From Oscillospiraceae bacterium (GTDB taxonomy: Bacteria > Bacillota > Clostridia > Oscillospirales > Acutalibacteraceae): a stretch of DNA of 64,000 nt. The notes below the pieces were generated by a model that was not told where the DNA came from, ran no database searches, and worked only from the letters and a program-made list of their open reading frames with translations. Both the position numbers and the translations under genes were made by a program. Shown piece after piece: positions 1-10,971 of this stretch; within the stretch, counting starts at the first letter, position 1; every line of letters starts with the position of its first letter. The stretch is from contig SVPY01000006.1 of assembly GCA_015065615.1 (NCBI GenBank), positions 38,612 to 102,611 on the forward strand. Reading direction: 5' to 3'.

Positions 1-1
1 C

Positions 2-406
2 GAAAGCGTAAACGATGAACCCAAGGTAATAAAGGGTCATTTCGTTGATATGCTCAGTAGCGAATATAATATTATAACCGAGAAGGTAATTAAGCCCGAC
101 GAAGTCACAGTTCTTTTTGACCTTGATTATATTAAGGACGAAACTTTCAGAATTTTAGCTTCAGGCTCAAGAATATTTAATTTCGATATTACTGACGAAG
201 GCTTCACAAGTGAAATGAAAGCCGCTGACTTAATTAAATCCTATATAAGAGTTCGCTTACCTAAGGAAGTTAAGAGTGTAACTGCAACCGACGAAGACGG
301 TAACAACGTAGAAATCACACTTGATTGGGACGAAGAAAGCCGCAGCGCATTAATGACCTACGAAAGCAGCGATAAACTTATTAAGCTTACAGGTAAATTT
401 ATCTGA
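2..406 (+). CDS. C-terminal part of a protein of unknown function (5' truncated by window edge)
   Basis: Reading frame is open to the left edge (ESVNDEPKVIKGHFVDMLSSEYN...) and stops at 406; followed by a terminator-like hairpin at 419-448. Confidence 0.7.
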   Translation, partial: ESVNDEPKVIKGHFVDMLSSEYNIITEKVIKPDEVTVLFDLDYIKDETFRILASGSRIFNFDITDEGFTSEMKAADLIKSYIRVRLPKEVKSVTATDEDGNNVEITLDWDEESRSALMTYESSDKLIKLTGKFI

Positions 407-418
407 TAAAAAACTGCA

Positions 419-448
419 AACTGCACTCGATTAATTTCGGGTGCAGTT
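419..448. terminator. Hairpin terminator AACTGCACTCGATTAATTTCGGGTGCAGTT
   Basis: Inverted repeat between convergent ORFs, T-rich flank. Confidence 0.7.
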
Positions 449-455
449 CTCATTT

Positions 456-1115
456 TTATTCACTTTTACCGTATTTTTTGAGCTCCTTCAAAACCTCTTC
501 AATTTTTCTGCCGCTCAAATCAAGTTTGGAATAGGTTTCTTCGTCAAAAGCTGCTATGCAAAAACCATCTTCCGTTACGTGATACATCCCTTTAACAGTA
601 TAGTCTGCATTTTTATTATCATCACTGTCAAATGCAACGGGAATAATCAGCTTCATACCTTCTTTAAATTCAGGCAGATATCCTAAAAGCTCCTCGGAAG
701 TTGTCAAAATAATTTCGTCACCCTCATTATAATAACCTTTAGTGTCTTTTGTAATTCTAAAGATATTTTCTCTGAATGAAAAAGTAGAACTTATGCCGTT
801 TTCTTCTCTTTTTTTATCAAGTTCTTCAATTCCTGTAAGAATATTTTTCGTATATATTCTTGTCTGACCGACAATTTCTCCGTAAACAAACGTATCAATG
901 TATTTTTCTGTTTCTTCAAAACTTGTAAACTTTATGTCTATATGTTCAGGTGCATTAATTCCATAAGTAGGATATTCTTCCCGCAGACCTTCTATTTCAG
1001 TTTCACTTAATCTGTTTGACGCACATCCGTACATTAAAAAGCAACAAAACACTATAAGAATTAAGCACAAAATTCGATTTATTAGCCTTCTCTTTCCTTT
1101 TTTACTCATACTCAC
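456..1115 (-). CDS. Small putative lipoprotein of unknown function
   Basis: N-terminal hydrophobic signal with lipobox-like LMYGC; 219 aa. Confidence 0.7.
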   Translation of the reverse strand: MSMSKKGKRRLINRILCLILIVFCCFLMYGCASNRLSETEIEGLREEYPTYGINAPEHIDIKFTSFEETEKYIDTFVYGEIVGQTRIYTKNILTGIEELDKKREENGISSTFSFRENIFRITKDTKGYYNEGDEIILTTSEELLGYLPEFKEGMKLIIPVAFDSDDNKNADYTVKGMYHVTEDGFCIAAFDEETYSKLDLSGRKIEEVLKELKKYGKSE

Positions 1116-1181
1116 CCTCGTTATCCCGAAATGCTTTTACCCTTTAATTATAATAGAAGAACTTTCCGTATGCAATAAAAA

Positions 1182-1207
1182 AATCCCCAAGCCGAAGCTT
1201 GGGGATT
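1182..1207 (-). terminator. Rho-independent terminator at end of the ribosomal protein operon
   Basis: AATCCCCAAGC-TTCG-GCTTGGGGATT followed by a T run on the minus strand, downstream of rplQ. Confidence 0.9.
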
Positions 1208-1262
1208 GATTTATATTTATTAGAATGTACAAAGCTCCAAAAGCTATCTACATTTACACAAA

Positions 1263-1604
1263 TTAGATGAGCTCAATGATTGCCATCTCAGCTGCGTCAC
1301 CGCGGCGGGGACCGAGCTTAGAGATTCTTGTGTAGCCGCCGTTACGGTCAGCATACTTGGGAGCGATCTCTTTGAAGAGCTTGTTAGCTACAGCTTCCTT
1401 AGTGATGAAAGCCATAACGAGTCTTCTGTTAGCGAGATTGTCCTCTTTAGCAATTGTGATGAACTTTTCAGCTAAAGAACGAACTTCCTTAGCACGTGTA
1501 TCTGTAGTCTCGATCTTACCATTCTCAAAGAAGAATGTTACAAGACCTCTGAGCATAGCAGTTCTATGAGCAGTGTCTCTTCCGAGTTTTCTTGTTCCCG
1601 GCAT
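1263..1604 (-). CDS. rplQ: Ribosomal protein L17
   Basis: [23 protein letters not shown]; position after rpoA. Confidence 0.97.
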   Translation of the reverse strand: MPGTRKLGRDTAHRTAMLRGLVTFFFENGKIETTDTRAKEVRSLAEKFITIAKEDNLANRRLVMAFITKEAVANKLFKEIAPKYADRNGGYTRISKLGPRRGDAAEMAIIELI

Positions 1605-1635
1605 GAAATGTCACTCCTATCCTTTGATATTAATC

Positions 1636-2589
1636 TTATTCGTCTTCTTTTCTGAGGCTGAAGCCGAGGGAAGCAAGCTTCCAGACAACCTCTTCAAGGG
1701 ACTTGCGGCCAAGGTTACGAACCTTCATCATATCTTCTTCAGACTTATTGATGAGGTCTTCAACAGTATTGATTCCTGCACGCTTGAGGCAGTTGAAAGA
1801 ACGTACGGAGAGATCCAGTTCTTCAATTGTCATCTCAAGGACCTTTTCCTTGCCTTTATCGTCTTTTTCAACCATAATCTCTGTTACCTTGCCCTTATCG
1901 GAGAGGTCTACAAAGAGATTTAAGTGGTCTGTAAGAACTTTAGCAGCTAAAGAAACAGCCTCCTGTGCGTTAACTACACCGTTTGTCCAAACATCAAGAG
2001 TTAACTTGTCAAAGTCAATGCTCTGACCAACTCTTGTGTTCTCAACGCTGAAATTAACCTTGAGCACAGGTGTGTAAATTGAATCAATCGCCAACACGCC
2101 GATTTCATTAGATGTCATGTTCTGCTTATTTCTCTCACCTGATACATATCCTCTGCCTCTGTCGAAAGTAAGCTCGATGTAGAGCTTAGCTTCCTTATCA
2201 AGAGTAGCGATATGAAGTTCAGGATTGAGGATCTCTATGTCGCTGTCTGCTTTAATATCAGCGGCAGTTACTTCACAAGGACCCTCAGCATCAATTACAA
2301 CTGTCTTTTCGCAGTCGCAGTTGAGTTTAGCGATAATACCCTTAATGTTAAGAACGATTTCTGTAACATCTTCCTTAACACCGGCGATTGTAGAAAACTC
2401 ATGTACGACATCCCTGATTTTTACGGACTTAACAGCAACACCGGGAAGGCTGGAAAGAAGAACTCTTCTGAGGCTGTTACCGAGAGTTGTACCGAAACCT
2501 CTCTCGAGGGGTTCGATAACGAACTTACCGTATTTTCCGTCGGATGAAATCTCTTTGATGTCTATCTTAGGTCTTTCTATTTCAATCAT
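1636..2589 (-). CDS. rpoA: RNA polymerase alpha subunit
   Basis: [20 protein letters not shown] and C-terminal [20 protein letters not shown]. Confidence 0.98.
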   Translation of the reverse strand: MIEIERPKIDIKEISSDGKYGKFVIEPLERGFGTTLGNSLRRVLLSSLPGVAVKSVKIRDVVHEFSTIAGVKEDVTEIVLNIKGIIAKLNCDCEKTVVIDAEGPCEVTAADIKADSDIEILNPELHIATLDKEAKLYIELTFDRGRGYVSGERNKQNMTSNEIGVLAIDSIYTPVLKVNFSVENTRVGQSIDFDKLTLDVWTNGVVNAQEAVSLAAKVLTDHLNLFVDLSDKGKVTEIMVEKDDKGKEKVLEMTIEELDLSVRSFNCLKRAGINTVEDLINKSEEDMMKVRNLGRKSLEEVVWKLASLGFSLRKEDE

Positions 2590-2661
2590 TCGCGATCCTC
2601 CTTCTCAATTACACATAGCTATAAAGCGTATTGTTAAAAATTCAAGCAAACTGAGGTTTAA

Positions 2662-3285
2662 TTATTTGGAGTACAACTCAACGATGAGTGTCTCATCAAC
2701 ATCGAGATCGATGTCCTCACGAGCAGGAACAGCGATAACCTGAGCCTGCTGCTCAGCGCCTGCCTCAAGCCACTTGGGTACAGGGCGGAAAGCGTTTGCT
2801 TCGAGGATGGACTTGATCTTATCGGAAGAGCGGCTGCTCTCCTTGATAGCGATTGTCATACCGCTCTTTACGAGGTAAGAGGGGATGTCAACCTTAGCAC
2901 CGTTAACGGTGAAGTGACCGTGTACAACGAGCTGACGAGCTTCGGCTCTGGAGTTAGCCCAGCCGAGTCTGTAGATTACGTTATCAAGACGGCTCTCGAG
3001 GAGGATAAGGAGGTTATCACCGGCCTTACCAGCCATGTTAGTAGCCATTTCATAGTAATGTCTGAACTGGCTTTCGAGAACACCATAATATCTTCTTGTA
3101 GCCTGCTTTGCACGAAGCTGCATACCGTATTCGGAAGACTTCTTGCGGCCCTGACCATGCTGGCCGGGAGCATAAGCTCTTCTGGATAATGCGCATTTAT
3201 CTGTGTAGCATCTCTGACCTTTGAGGAAAAGTTTCTGTCCCTCACGGCGGCAGAGCTTACAAACAGCATCTGTATATCTTGCCAT
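2662..3285 (-). CDS. rpsD: Ribosomal protein S4
   Basis: [24 protein letters not shown]4 domain [21 protein letters not shown]. Confidence 0.97.
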   Translation of the reverse strand: MARYTDAVCKLCRREGQKLFLKGQRCYTDKCALSRRAYAPGQHGQGRKKSSEYGMQLRAKQATRRYYGVLESQFRHYYEMATNMAGKAGDNLLILLESRLDNVIYRLGWANSRAEARQLVVHGHFTVNGAKVDIPSYLVKSGMTIAIKESSRSSDKIKSILEANAFRPVPKWLEAGAEQQAQVIAVPAREDIDLDVDETLIVELYSK

Positions 3286-3345
3286 AAATATGACCTTTCC
3301 TTTCTTTTCGAGTGGATAATAAATTTATTAATCCTACTGTACTAA

Positions 3346-3756
3346 TTAGACACGTCTTCTCTTGGGAGGACGGCATCCGTTATGGGGAATGGGTGTAACG
3401 TCCTTAATCATTGTTACATCAAGACCGGCTGCCTGTAAAGCACGGATTGCAGCTTCACGGCCGGCACCAGGACCCTTAACATATACTTCAACAGACTTCA
3501 TACCATGCTCCATAGCTGCCTTAGCTGCTGTTTCAGCTGCTGTCTGAGCTGCGAAGGGAGTGGACTTTCTGGAACCTCTGAAGCCGAGCTCGCCTGCGCT
3601 GGCCCAGGAAACAGCGTTACCCTGTACGTCTGTGATAGTTACGATTGTATTGTTAAAAGTGGACTGGATATGAGCAGCTCCGCGCTCGATATTCTTGCGC
3701 TCACGGCGTCTGCGCACTGTTGTTGTAGCTTTCTTGCTACCTTTTACTGCTGCCAT
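3346..3756 (-). CDS. rpsK: Ribosomal protein S11
   Basis: [35 protein letters not shown]-terminus. Confidence 0.98.
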   Translation of the reverse strand: MAAVKGSKKATTTVRRRRERKNIERGAAHIQSTFNNTIVTITDVQGNAVSWASAGELGFRGSRKSTPFAAQTAAETAAKAAMEHGMKSVEVYVKGPGAGREAAIRALQAAGLDVTMIKDVTPIPHNGCRPPKRRRV

Positions 3757-3771
3757 TTATGAACCCTCCAA

Positions 3772-4140
3772 TTACTTCTTCTTATTGGCCATTGTCTTTC
3801 TGGGGCCCTTACGTGTTCTTGCGTTTGTCTTTGTGCGCTGACCTCTTACGGGAAGACCCTTACGATGTCTAACGCCACGGTAACATCCGATTTCAACGAG
3901 TCTCTTGATGTCAAAAGCTACGTCACGGCGAAGGTCACCTTCAACACGGATGTTCTTTTCAATATATTCTCTGAGCTTTGCAGCATCATCTTCGGATAAA
4001 TCTCTAACTCTGATGTCGGGATCTACGCCTGTGTTAGCACAGATGTCTGTTGCTGTTTTGCGGCCGATACCGTATACATAGGTAAGAGCAATCTCGATTC
4101 TTTTGTCTCTGGGTAAATCTATACCAGCTATACGAGCCAT
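3772..4140 (-). CDS. rpsM: Ribosomal protein S13
   Basis: [26 protein letters not shown]. Confidence 0.98.
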   Translation of the reverse strand: MARIAGIDLPRDKRIEIALTYVYGIGRKTATDICANTGVDPDIRVRDLSEDDAAKLREYIEKNIRVEGDLRRDVAFDIKRLVEIGCYRGVRHRKGLPVRGQRTKTNARTRKGPRKTMANKKK

Positions 4141-4174
4141 GCTATTGCACCTCCGTTAATATTGGCCTAAGGCA

Positions 4175-4288
4175 TTAGCCCTGGCGCTGCTTATGCTTGG
4201 GATTCTCACAGATAACCATGATCTTGCCCTTGCGCTTAATAACTTTGCATTTATCACACATTTTCTTTACAGAAGGTCTGACTTTCAT
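4175..4288 (-). CDS. rpmJ: Ribosomal protein L36
   Basis: Hand translation [37 protein letters not shown]; below the ORF-track size cutoff. Confidence 0.95.
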   Translation of the reverse strand: MKVRPSVKKMCDKCKVIKRKGKIMVICENPKHKQRQG

Positions 4289-4376
4289 ATGTGACCGTCC
4301 TTTCTTGAAACGGCAGTCGTTATTTTACTGCCGAGCATAAATGTCTTTTTAAAAAATACTTACTAAACTTAGTAAC

Positions 4377-4595
4377 TTATTTACTACGCCATGTGATACG
4401 GCCTTTTGTAAGGTCGTAAGGAGACATTTCAACAGTTACTTTATCTCCGGGAAGAATTCTGATGAAGTTCATTCTCAGCTTACCGGAAATATGTGCCAAA
4501 ATGGTATGACCGTTAGGGAGCTCTACCTGAAATGTTGCATTAGGGAGCGCTTCCTTAACGACGCCTTCGAGTTCAATTACGTCATCTTTAGACAT
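4377..4595 (-). CDS. infA: Translation initiation factor IF-1
   Basis: [30 protein letters not shown]; start set to MSKDD rather than the upstream Met. Confidence 0.95.
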   Translation of the reverse strand: MSKDDVIELEGVVKEALPNATFQVELPNGHTILAHISGKLRMNFIRILPGDKVTVEMSPYDLTKGRITWRSK

Positions 4596-4611
4596 ATGAT
4601 CCTCCGCAATA

Positions 4612-4860
4612 TTAAGCATTAGTTTGGGTAAAGTTTTTTAATGCTTCCCTTATTTTCTTATCGGTAGTAAGCCATAAATCCTTCAGGACATAAGAAGTCG
4701 GGGCAACATGGATAATCTTTTTAAGCTTTGGCTTTAAAAGACTTCTCCTTTTACCGTCTGAAAGTAAGAGGCAGTTGCCTTTTACTTCTAAAACAGTAAG
4801 GAATGTGCCCTTATCGTGACCTGCTTTGGATTTTACTACCAGCCCGCGCTGAAACTCCAT
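4612..4860 (-). CDS. KOW-domain RNA-binding protein (L14e/L6e/L27e-like)
   Basis: [24 protein letters not shown]-like motif, between map and infA. Confidence 0.8.
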   Translation of the reverse strand: MEFQRGLVVKSKAGHDKGTFLTVLEVKGNCLLLSDGKRRSLLKPKLKKIIHVAPTSYVLKDLWLTTDKKIREALKNFTQTNA

Positions 4861-4876
4861 TTTTATACCTCTTAAC

Positions 4877-5626
4877 TTAAGCCTTTGTTAAAATAACAGG
4901 GCCGTTATTGGTAATTGCAATAGTGTGTTCAAAGTGAGCGGAGAGCTTACCGTCAACTGTTTTGGTAGTCCAACCATCATCGAGAACTCTTACTTTGCAA
5001 CTGCCCGCATTGACCATAGGCTCAATTGCCAAAGTCATACCGGCTGCAAGTCGCACGCCTCTTCCCGATGTGCCGTAATTGGGAACACTGGGGTCTTCGT
5101 GTAAATTCGCACCTACTCCGTGGCCGACAAAATCTCGTACAACCGAGTAATTGCGAGCTTCGACATACTGCTGCACCGTGGAGCCTATATCGCCGAGTCT
5201 GTTGCCAACAACAGCCTTTTCAATGGCTAAAAATAAACTCTCGCGTGTTGCGTCCATAAGCTTCATAGCTTCATCGCTGACTTTTCCGCAAGGGAAGGTC
5301 CATGCGTTGTCGCCGTGAAATCCTTCGTAGTAAGCGCCAACGTCGATACTGACTATATCGCCCTCTTTAAGGATCTGCTTTTTGGAAGGTATGCCATGGA
5401 TAACCACATCGTTAACCGAGATACAGGCACTTGCAGGGAAATCACAATATCCGAGGAAACTTGGGGTAGCACCGGACTTGATGATGAATTTACGAATGAA
5501 CTCGTCAATCTCATAAGTAGTGATACCGGGCTTTACAAGCTCACCTGCTCTTAAAAGAGCTTCCTGAGAAATTCTGCCCGCTTCCTTCATAAGTGAAAGT
5601 TCCCGGCTGGTTTTAAGAATAATCAT
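4877..5626 (-). CDS. map: Methionine aminopeptidase type I
   Basis: FVGHGVGANLHEDPSVPNYG; SIDVGAYYEGFHGDNAWTF. Confidence 0.97.
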   Translation of the reverse strand: MIILKTSRELSLMKEAGRISQEALLRAGELVKPGITTYEIDEFIRKFIIKSGATPSFLGYCDFPASACISVNDVVIHGIPSKKQILKEGDIVSIDVGAYYEGFHGDNAWTFPCGKVSDEAMKLMDATRESLFLAIEKAVVGNRLGDIGSTVQQYVEARNYSVVRDFVGHGVGANLHEDPSVPNYGTSGRGVRLAAGMTLAIEPMVNAGSCKVRVLDDGWTTKTVDGKLSAHFEHTIAITNNGPVILTKA

Positions 5627-5648
5627 AGTTTCACCTTAATTAATAGCA

Positions 5649-5679
5649 CCGAAAGGGTAATTCTTGTTTACCCTTTCGG
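5649..5679. repeat. 12-bp stem inverted repeat in the adk-map intergenic gap
   Basis: CCGAAAGGGTAA-TTCTTGT-TTACCCTTTCGG. Confidence 0.85.
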
Positions 5680-5693
5680 GCTGTTATTTTAAG

Positions 5694-6326
5694 TTAAGCC
5701 TCTAAAGCCTTGAATGTAAGAGCTGTTGTATCAGCTACTTCTTCCTGGCCTTCTACTATGAAGAGCTTACCCTGCTTCTCATAGTAACCCTTAAGGGGCT
5801 CTGTCTGATTGTGGTATTCTGTTAATCTTTTGAGTACCGTATCGGGGTGGTCATCCTTACGCTGAACAAGGGTGCCGCCACATTCGTTACACTTGCCTTC
5901 TTCTCTGGGAATCTTGTAGAGAAGGTGGTAGGATGTACCGCAATTCTCGCAAACACGGCGTCCGGACATTCTTGCGGCAATTTTCTCGTCAGGTACTTCG
6001 ATATCGATTACCTTATCGATTACAATGCCCATGGAATCCAGAGCCTCGGCTTGAGGGATAGTTCTGGGGAAACCGTCGAGGATGAAGCCGTTCTGGCAGT
6101 CTTCCTCCTTGAGTCTCTCGCTGATGATGCCGATTACGACCTCATCGGGTACGAGCTGACCTGCATCCATATAGGATTTAGCTTTCAGACCCATCTCTGT
6201 GCCGCTTTTCAGCGCAGCACGGATAATGTTACCCGTGGATATTGTTGGAATGTTGAGATGCTTACTAATCATCTCTGCCTGAGTGCCTTTACCGGCACCG
6301 GGAGCGCCTAACAAAATCAGATTCAT
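5694..6326 (-). CDS. adk: Adenylate kinase (zinc-containing LID)
   Basis: MNLILLGAPGAGKGTQAEMI; CENCGTSYH...CNECGG. Confidence 0.98.
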   Translation of the reverse strand: MNLILLGAPGAGKGTQAEMISKHLNIPTISTGNIIRAALKSGTEMGLKAKSYMDAGQLVPDEVVIGIISERLKEEDCQNGFILDGFPRTIPQAEALDSMGIVIDKVIDIEVPDEKIAARMSGRRVCENCGTSYHLLYKIPREEGKCNECGGTLVQRKDDHPDTVLKRLTEYHNQTEPLKGYYEKQGKLFIVEGQEEVADTTALTFKALEA

Positions 6327-6382
6327 TATATCACCATTCCTTCAAAAAATAAAGTAAAATTTTTATTTTTTACTAAAAATTA

Positions 6383-7699
6383 TCAATCAAGGAATCCCTT
6401 ATAATGACGCATCATCATCTGAGCTTCCATCTGCTTAACTGTCTCGAGTGCAACACCAACCATAATGATGAGTGATGTACCGCCCATAGACATTGCGCTC
6501 ATACCTGTTAATGCACCGTAGATAAGAGGAATGATAGCTACGAATGCAAGGAAGAATGCGCCAATAAGAGTGAGCTTGCTGAGTATCTTCATTATAAAGT
6601 CGGATGTGGGCTTACCGGGTCTGATACCGGGGATTGCACCGCTCTGGCTTCTGATGTTGTTTGCCATTTCCATGGGGTTATACTGAATTGTCATATAGAA
6701 ATATGCAAAAGCAAGAATAAGAAGGAAATAGAGAACCATGTAGAGCCAGCCGTTGGGAGCAAAGGCATTGAAGAAGCCTGCCCAGAATCCTTCAGTAGGT
6801 GTACCTGTGAAGAGCTGGATTGTGCTGGGGATTGAAAGTATAGCGGAAGCGAAGATAACAGGCATAACACCACTCATTGCAACCTTTACGGGAATGTGTG
6901 TGCTCTGGCCGCCATACATTCTTCTGCCTACAACTCTCTTTGCATACTGTACGGGAATTCTTCTCTCAGCATCCTGCATGAATACGATAACCCATATAAC
7001 GATGAGGAAAAGAACAACGAACAGAGGAACAAAGATGAAGTAGGGCCACTGTTCTGCAGGATAAGCAAGAGCGTATGTGAAGTAACTCCAGAGCTGACCC
7101 ACTGTTACGGGGAGACGTGCAACGATACCTGCGAAGAGGATGATAGAGATACCGTTACCGATACCCTTTTCGTTGATCTGCTCGCCAAGCCACATAACAA
7201 CGGCTGTACCTGCTGTGAAACAGAGGATAATTACGATAGCTGCGAAAACAGCAGCTGCGCCTGTAGGATAAACGGTGATACCGGAGTTGTGGAGGTAGAA
7301 GAAGAATGCTGTACCCTGAGCAAGACCTAAACCAACAGTTACGACTCTTGTAATGGAAGCAATTTTCTTTCTGCCTTCCTCACCGTTTTTAGAAAGTCTT
7401 TCAAGAGCAGGAATTGCAATTGAAAGTAACTGCATAATAATTGAAGAGTTGATGTAGGGGGCGATACCCATTGCAAAGATTGTTGCATAGGAGAAAGCAC
7501 CACCGGTAAGCATATTGATGTAGCTTAAAGCGGAACCGCTTGCATCAACACTAGCCATTAAAGCGTTAAGCTTAACAGCATCCAAGAAGGGAACCGGAAT
7601 TACGGAACCAAGTCTGAAAATAACAATAACAAGCAAGGTGAAGAGGAGCTTCTTGCGAAGGTCCGGGATTCTCCAGGCGTTTCTGATTGTATTGAACAC
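6383..7699 (-). CDS. secY: Preprotein translocase subunit SecY
   Basis: Multi-TM protein; AERRIPVQYAKRVVGRRMYGGQSTHIPVKV. Confidence 0.98.
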   Translation of the reverse strand: MFNTIRNAWRIPDLRKKLLFTLLVIVIFRLGSVIPVPFLDAVKLNALMASVDASGSALSYINMLTGGAFSYATIFAMGIAPYINSSIIMQLLSIAIPALERLSKNGEEGRKKIASITRVVTVGLGLAQGTAFFFYLHNSGITVYPTGAAAVFAAIVIILCFTAGTAVVMWLGEQINEKGIGNGISIILFAGIVARLPVTVGQLWSYFTYALAYPAEQWPYFIFVPLFVVLFLIVIWVIVFMQDAERRIPVQYAKRVVGRRMYGGQSTHIPVKVAMSGVMPVIFASAILSIPSTIQLFTGTPTEGFWAGFFNAFAPNGWLYMVLYFLLILAFAYFYMTIQYNPMEMANNIRSQSGAIPGIRPGKPTSDFIMKILSKLTLIGAFFLAFVAIIPLIYGALTGMSAMSMGGTSLIIMVGVALETVKQMEAQMMMRHYKGFLD

Positions 7700-7700
7700 C

Positions 7701-8141
7701 TTAGATCACCTCAGCCTTTCCGCCTGCAGCTTCAATCTTAGCCTTTGCGTTCTCAGAGAAAGCGTTAGCCTTAACTGTTAATTTCTTAGAAATTTCGCCG
7801 TTGGAAAGAACCTTGATGTTATCTGTATTGTTGTTTACGATGCCTGCCTCGATTAAGGAAGCAAGATCTACTACAGCGCCGTCCTCAAATACGTTGAGAG
7901 CGGATACATTGATAGCTGTAACTTCTGTAGCGAAGATGTTGTTGAAACCTCTCTTGGGGATTCTTCTCTGTAAGGGCATCTGGCCGCCTTCGAAGCCTGC
8001 ACGGAAACCGTGACCTGCTCTAGCCTTCTGGCCTTTGTGGCCTTTACCAGCTGTCTTACCGTTACCGGAACCGTGACCTCTGCCAATACGCTTAGCCTCA
8101 GTTGTGGAACCGGGGATCTTTGTAAGTTCATTAAGCTTCAT
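7701..8141 (-). CDS. rplO: Ribosomal protein L15
   Basis: [38 protein letters not shown]. Confidence 0.97.
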   Translation of the reverse strand: MKLNELTKIPGSTTEAKRIGRGHGSGNGKTAGKGHKGQKARAGHGFRAGFEGGQMPLQRRIPKRGFNNIFATEVTAINVSALNVFEDGAVVDLASLIEAGIVNNNTDNIKVLSNGEISKKLTVKANAFSENAKAKIEAAGGKAEVI

Positions 8142-8158
8142 TATTCGCACCTCCTTGC

Positions 8159-8326
8159 TTATTTGCAAACCTTAACAAGGTGAACGATCTTGTTTACCTT
8201 GCCGTTTGTCTGAGCATTATCGGGCTGCTCTGTAACGTCGCCGACCTTCTTAAGGCCGAGGGAATTAGCGGTTGCAATCTGATCTTTCTTGCAGCCGATT
8301 AAGCTTTTAACAAGAGTAATTTTCAT
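8159..8326 (-). CDS. rpmD: Ribosomal protein L30
   Basis: Hand translation [55 protein letters not shown]. Confidence 0.95.
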   Translation of the reverse strand: MKITLVKSLIGCKKDQIATANSLGLKKVGDVTEQPDNAQTNGKVNKIVHLVKVCK

Positions 8327-8340
8327 AATTGCGAACCTCC

Positions 8341-8844
8341 TTAAATTTCTTTAACAGAAATGCCGCGCTGTGCAGCAACTTCTTCAGCTGTACGTAAGTT
8401 CTTAAGACCTTCGATTGTAGCTCTAACAACGTTGCAGGGGTTGTTGGAACGAAGAGCCTTTGTTCTGATATCCTTGATACCAGTAGCCTCAACTACAGCT
8501 CTTACTGCGCCGCCGGCGATAACACCGGTACCGGGAGCAGCGGGCTTTAAGAGAACGCGGCCTGCGCCGAATTCACCAATAATTTCATGGGGGATAGAAG
8601 TACCCTTAAGGGAAACCTTAATGAGGTTCTTCTTTGCGTCTTCAATACCTTTACGGATAGCATCCGGAACTTCACCGGCCTTGCCGATACCGAAGCCTAC
8701 GATGCCGTCGCCGTTGCCTACAACTACAAGAGCTGCGAACTTGAAGATACGGCCGCCCTTAACTGTTTTGGATACGCGGTTAATGGTAACAACGCGCTCC
8801 TTGAGATCTAATGTTGATGCGTCAATTTTAGTAGCCAAAACCAT
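8341..8844 (-). CDS. rpsE: Ribosomal protein S5
   Basis: [34 protein letters not shown]. Confidence 0.98.
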   Translation of the reverse strand: MVLATKIDASTLDLKERVVTINRVSKTVKGGRIFKFAALVVVGNGDGIVGFGIGKAGEVPDAIRKGIEDAKKNLIKVSLKGTSIPHEIIGEFGAGRVLLKPAAPGTGVIAGGAVRAVVEATGIKDIRTKALRSNNPCNVVRATIEGLKNLRTAEEVAAQRGISVKEI

Positions 8845-8855
8845 AATCCTCCTTC

Positions 8856-9215
8856 TTAGAAGTTGAGGCCACCCTCACGGGCGCCTTCGGCCAGCTCTTT
8901 GACGCGGCCGTGGAAGATATAACCGCCGCGGTCAAAAACCACGTTAGTAATACCTGCTTCTAAAGCTCTCTTTGCGATGAGCTTGCCAACGAATTTTGCT
9001 GCCTCTTTGTTACTGCCGATTCCGGTAAACTCTTTGTCCAGAGTAGAAGCTGCACAAAGTGTAACACCCTTTGTGTCATCGATAACCTGAGCATAGATGT
9101 TAGCGGATGAGCGATATACATTCAGGCGGGGGCACTCTGTTGTGCCAGAGATTTTGCCACGAACTCTCTTGTGGCGGCGAAGTCTAGCTTCGTTTTTATC
9201 AGCCTTATTAACCAT
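8856..9215 (-). CDS. rplR: Ribosomal protein L18
   Basis: [31 protein letters not shown]. Confidence 0.97.
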   Translation of the reverse strand: MVNKADKNEARLRRHKRVRGKISGTTECPRLNVYRSSANIYAQVIDDTKGVTLCAASTLDKEFTGIGSNKEAAKFVGKLIAKRALEAGITNVVFDRGGYIFHGRVKELAEGAREGGLNF

Positions 9216-9233
9216 TTAAAACACTCTCCTATC

Positions 9234-9776
9234 TTATTTGCCCTTACCGGTTTTACCTTCTTTGCGGCGGATAACTTCGTCAGAGTACTTAATACCCTTA
9301 CCCTTATAAGGCTCGGGAGCTCTCTTGGAACGAACATCAGCTGCAAACTGACCAACTTTCTGCTTATCAGTACCATGGATAACAATCTTGTTACCGGGAA
9401 GAACGTCGATCTTAACGTCTTCTGTCTCGCTTACAACAACGTTATGTGAAAAGCCGAGGTTCATAACAAGGTCCTTACCCTGCTTCTGTACACGGTAACC
9501 AACGCCGTTTACTTCAAGCTCCTTCTTGAACTCTTCTGTTACACCAACGATCATGTTAGCGATAAGAGTACGAGTTAAGCCGTGAAGAGCGCGGTTTTCT
9601 TTATCATCATTAGGTCTTGTAACAATAATCTCTGTGCCCTCAACTGCAATATTCATATTGGAGCTGAACTTCTGAGTAAGAGTACCCTTAGCACCCTTAA
9701 CAGTAACACAAGAACCGTCTACTTTAACTTCGACGCCTGCGGGAATATTTATGGGTTTTCTTCCAATTCTAGACAT
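9234..9776 (-). CDS. rplF: Ribosomal protein L6
   Basis: MSRIGRKPINIPAGVEVKVDG; PEPYKGKGIKYSDEVIRRKEGKTGK. Confidence 0.98.
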   Translation of the reverse strand: MSRIGRKPINIPAGVEVKVDGSCVTVKGAKGTLTQKFSSNMNIAVEGTEIIVTRPNDDKENRALHGLTRTLIANMIVGVTEEFKKELEVNGVGYRVQKQGKDLVMNLGFSHNVVVSETEDVKIDVLPGNKIVIHGTDKQKVGQFAADVRSKRAPEPYKGKGIKYSDEVIRRKEGKTGKGK

Positions 9777-9792
9777 GTTGTTGCACCCCCTA

Positions 9793-10191
9793 TTACCATA
9801 CGAATGCGAGAACTTCGCCGCCGATGTTTTCTTTTCTTGCCTGAGCGTCTGTCATGATGCCCTTGGAAGTAGAAACGATAGCGATACCGAGGCCTTTCAT
9901 AACCTTGGGAAGCTCTTCTGCGTTAGAATAGATACGAAGGCCGGGCTTAGAAACTCTCTTAAGACCCTTGATAGCGCCTTCTCTGTTAATTGTATACTTA
10001 AGATTGATTGTGATCATACCCTGCTTGCCGTCTTCTTCAACAACAAAGTTCTTGATGAAGCCCTCATCAACGAGAATCTGGCAGATAGCCTTCTTCATGT
10101 TTGAAGCGGGAACCTTAACTGTCTCATGCTTGGAGCTCTGAGCGTTACGGATGCGGGTAAGGAGATCTGCAATAGGATCTGTAATCTGCAT
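9793..10191 (-). CDS. rpsH: Ribosomal protein S8
   Basis: [31 protein letters not shown]. Confidence 0.98.
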   Translation of the reverse strand: MQITDPIADLLTRIRNAQSSKHETVKVPASNMKKAICQILVDEGFIKNFVVEEDGKQGMITINLKYTINREGAIKGLKRVSKPGLRIYSNAEELPKVMKGLGIAIVSTSKGIMTDAQARKENIGGEVLAFVW

Positions 10192-10214
10192 TAGTTTTTC
10201 CTCCTTATGCTATC

Positions 10215-10400
10215 TTACCAGCTTGCCTTCTTAACTCCGGGAATCTCGCCCTTGTAAGCGAGCTCTCTGAAGCAGATACGGCAAATACCGAATTTACGAA
10301 GGTATGCGTGGGGTCTACCGCAGATTTTGCAGCGATTGTATTCTCTTGTGGAGAACTTCTGCTCTCTCTGCTGCTTAATTTTCATAGATGTCTTTGCCAC
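10215..10400 (-). CDS. rpsN: Ribosomal protein S14 type Z (zinc form)
   Basis: 61 aa with CKICGRPH...CRICFREL. Confidence 0.96.
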   Translation of the reverse strand: MAKTSMKIKQQREQKFSTREYNRCKICGRPHAYLRKFGICRICFRELAYKGEIPGVKKASW

Positions 10401-10414
10401 AGTAATACCCTCCC

Positions 10415-10954
10415 TTATTTAGCGAACGGAGCGCCCATAAGTGTAAGGAGCTCTCTTGCTTCTTCGTCTGTTTTTGCTGTTGTAACAAAGCAAATGTCCA
10501 TACCGCGAACCTTGTCGATCTTGTCGTACTCGATTTCGGGGAAAATGAGCTGTTCCTTGATGCCCATGTTGTAGTTACCACGGCCATCGAAACCATTTGC
10601 ATTGATACCTCTGAAGTCACGAACTCTGGGAAGAGCGATGTTGAAGAGTCTGTCCATAAACTCCCACATTCTTTCGCCTCTGAGTGTTACCTTAACACCG
10701 ATGGGCATACCTTCACGGATCTTAAAGTTCGCAACGGATTTTCTAGCCTTACAAACCATAGGCTTCTGGCCTGTGATTTTGCCAAGGTCAGCGGAGATAG
10801 CATCGATAACCTTTGCGTTATCCTTTGCCTCACCTGCACCTACGTTGATAACGATCTTATCAAACTTAGGAATCTCCATAACACTCTTATAAGTGAACTT
10901 GTTCATAAGAGCAGGAGCGACTTCAGCTTTATATATTTCCTTAAGTCTTGCCAT
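10415..10954 (-). CDS. rplE: Ribosomal protein L5
   Basis: [39 protein letters not shown]. Confidence 0.97.
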   Translation of the reverse strand: MARLKEIYKAEVAPALMNKFTYKSVMEIPKFDKIVINVGAGEAKDNAKVIDAISADLGKITGQKPMVCKARKSVANFKIREGMPIGVKVTLRGERMWEFMDRLFNIALPRVRDFRGINANGFDGRGNYNMGIKEQLIFPEIEYDKIDKVRGMDICFVTTAKTDEEARELLTLMGAPFAK

Positions 10955-10971
10955 TATAAAGTTCCTCCTTA

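Noticed and set aside
2225-2743. Long antisense ORFs over r-protein and other core genes (e.g. 2225-2743, 8360-8866, 12615-13166, 14750-15460, 50592-51158)
   Set aside because: Shadow ORFs overlapping confidently assigned genes on the opposite strand; no independent support.
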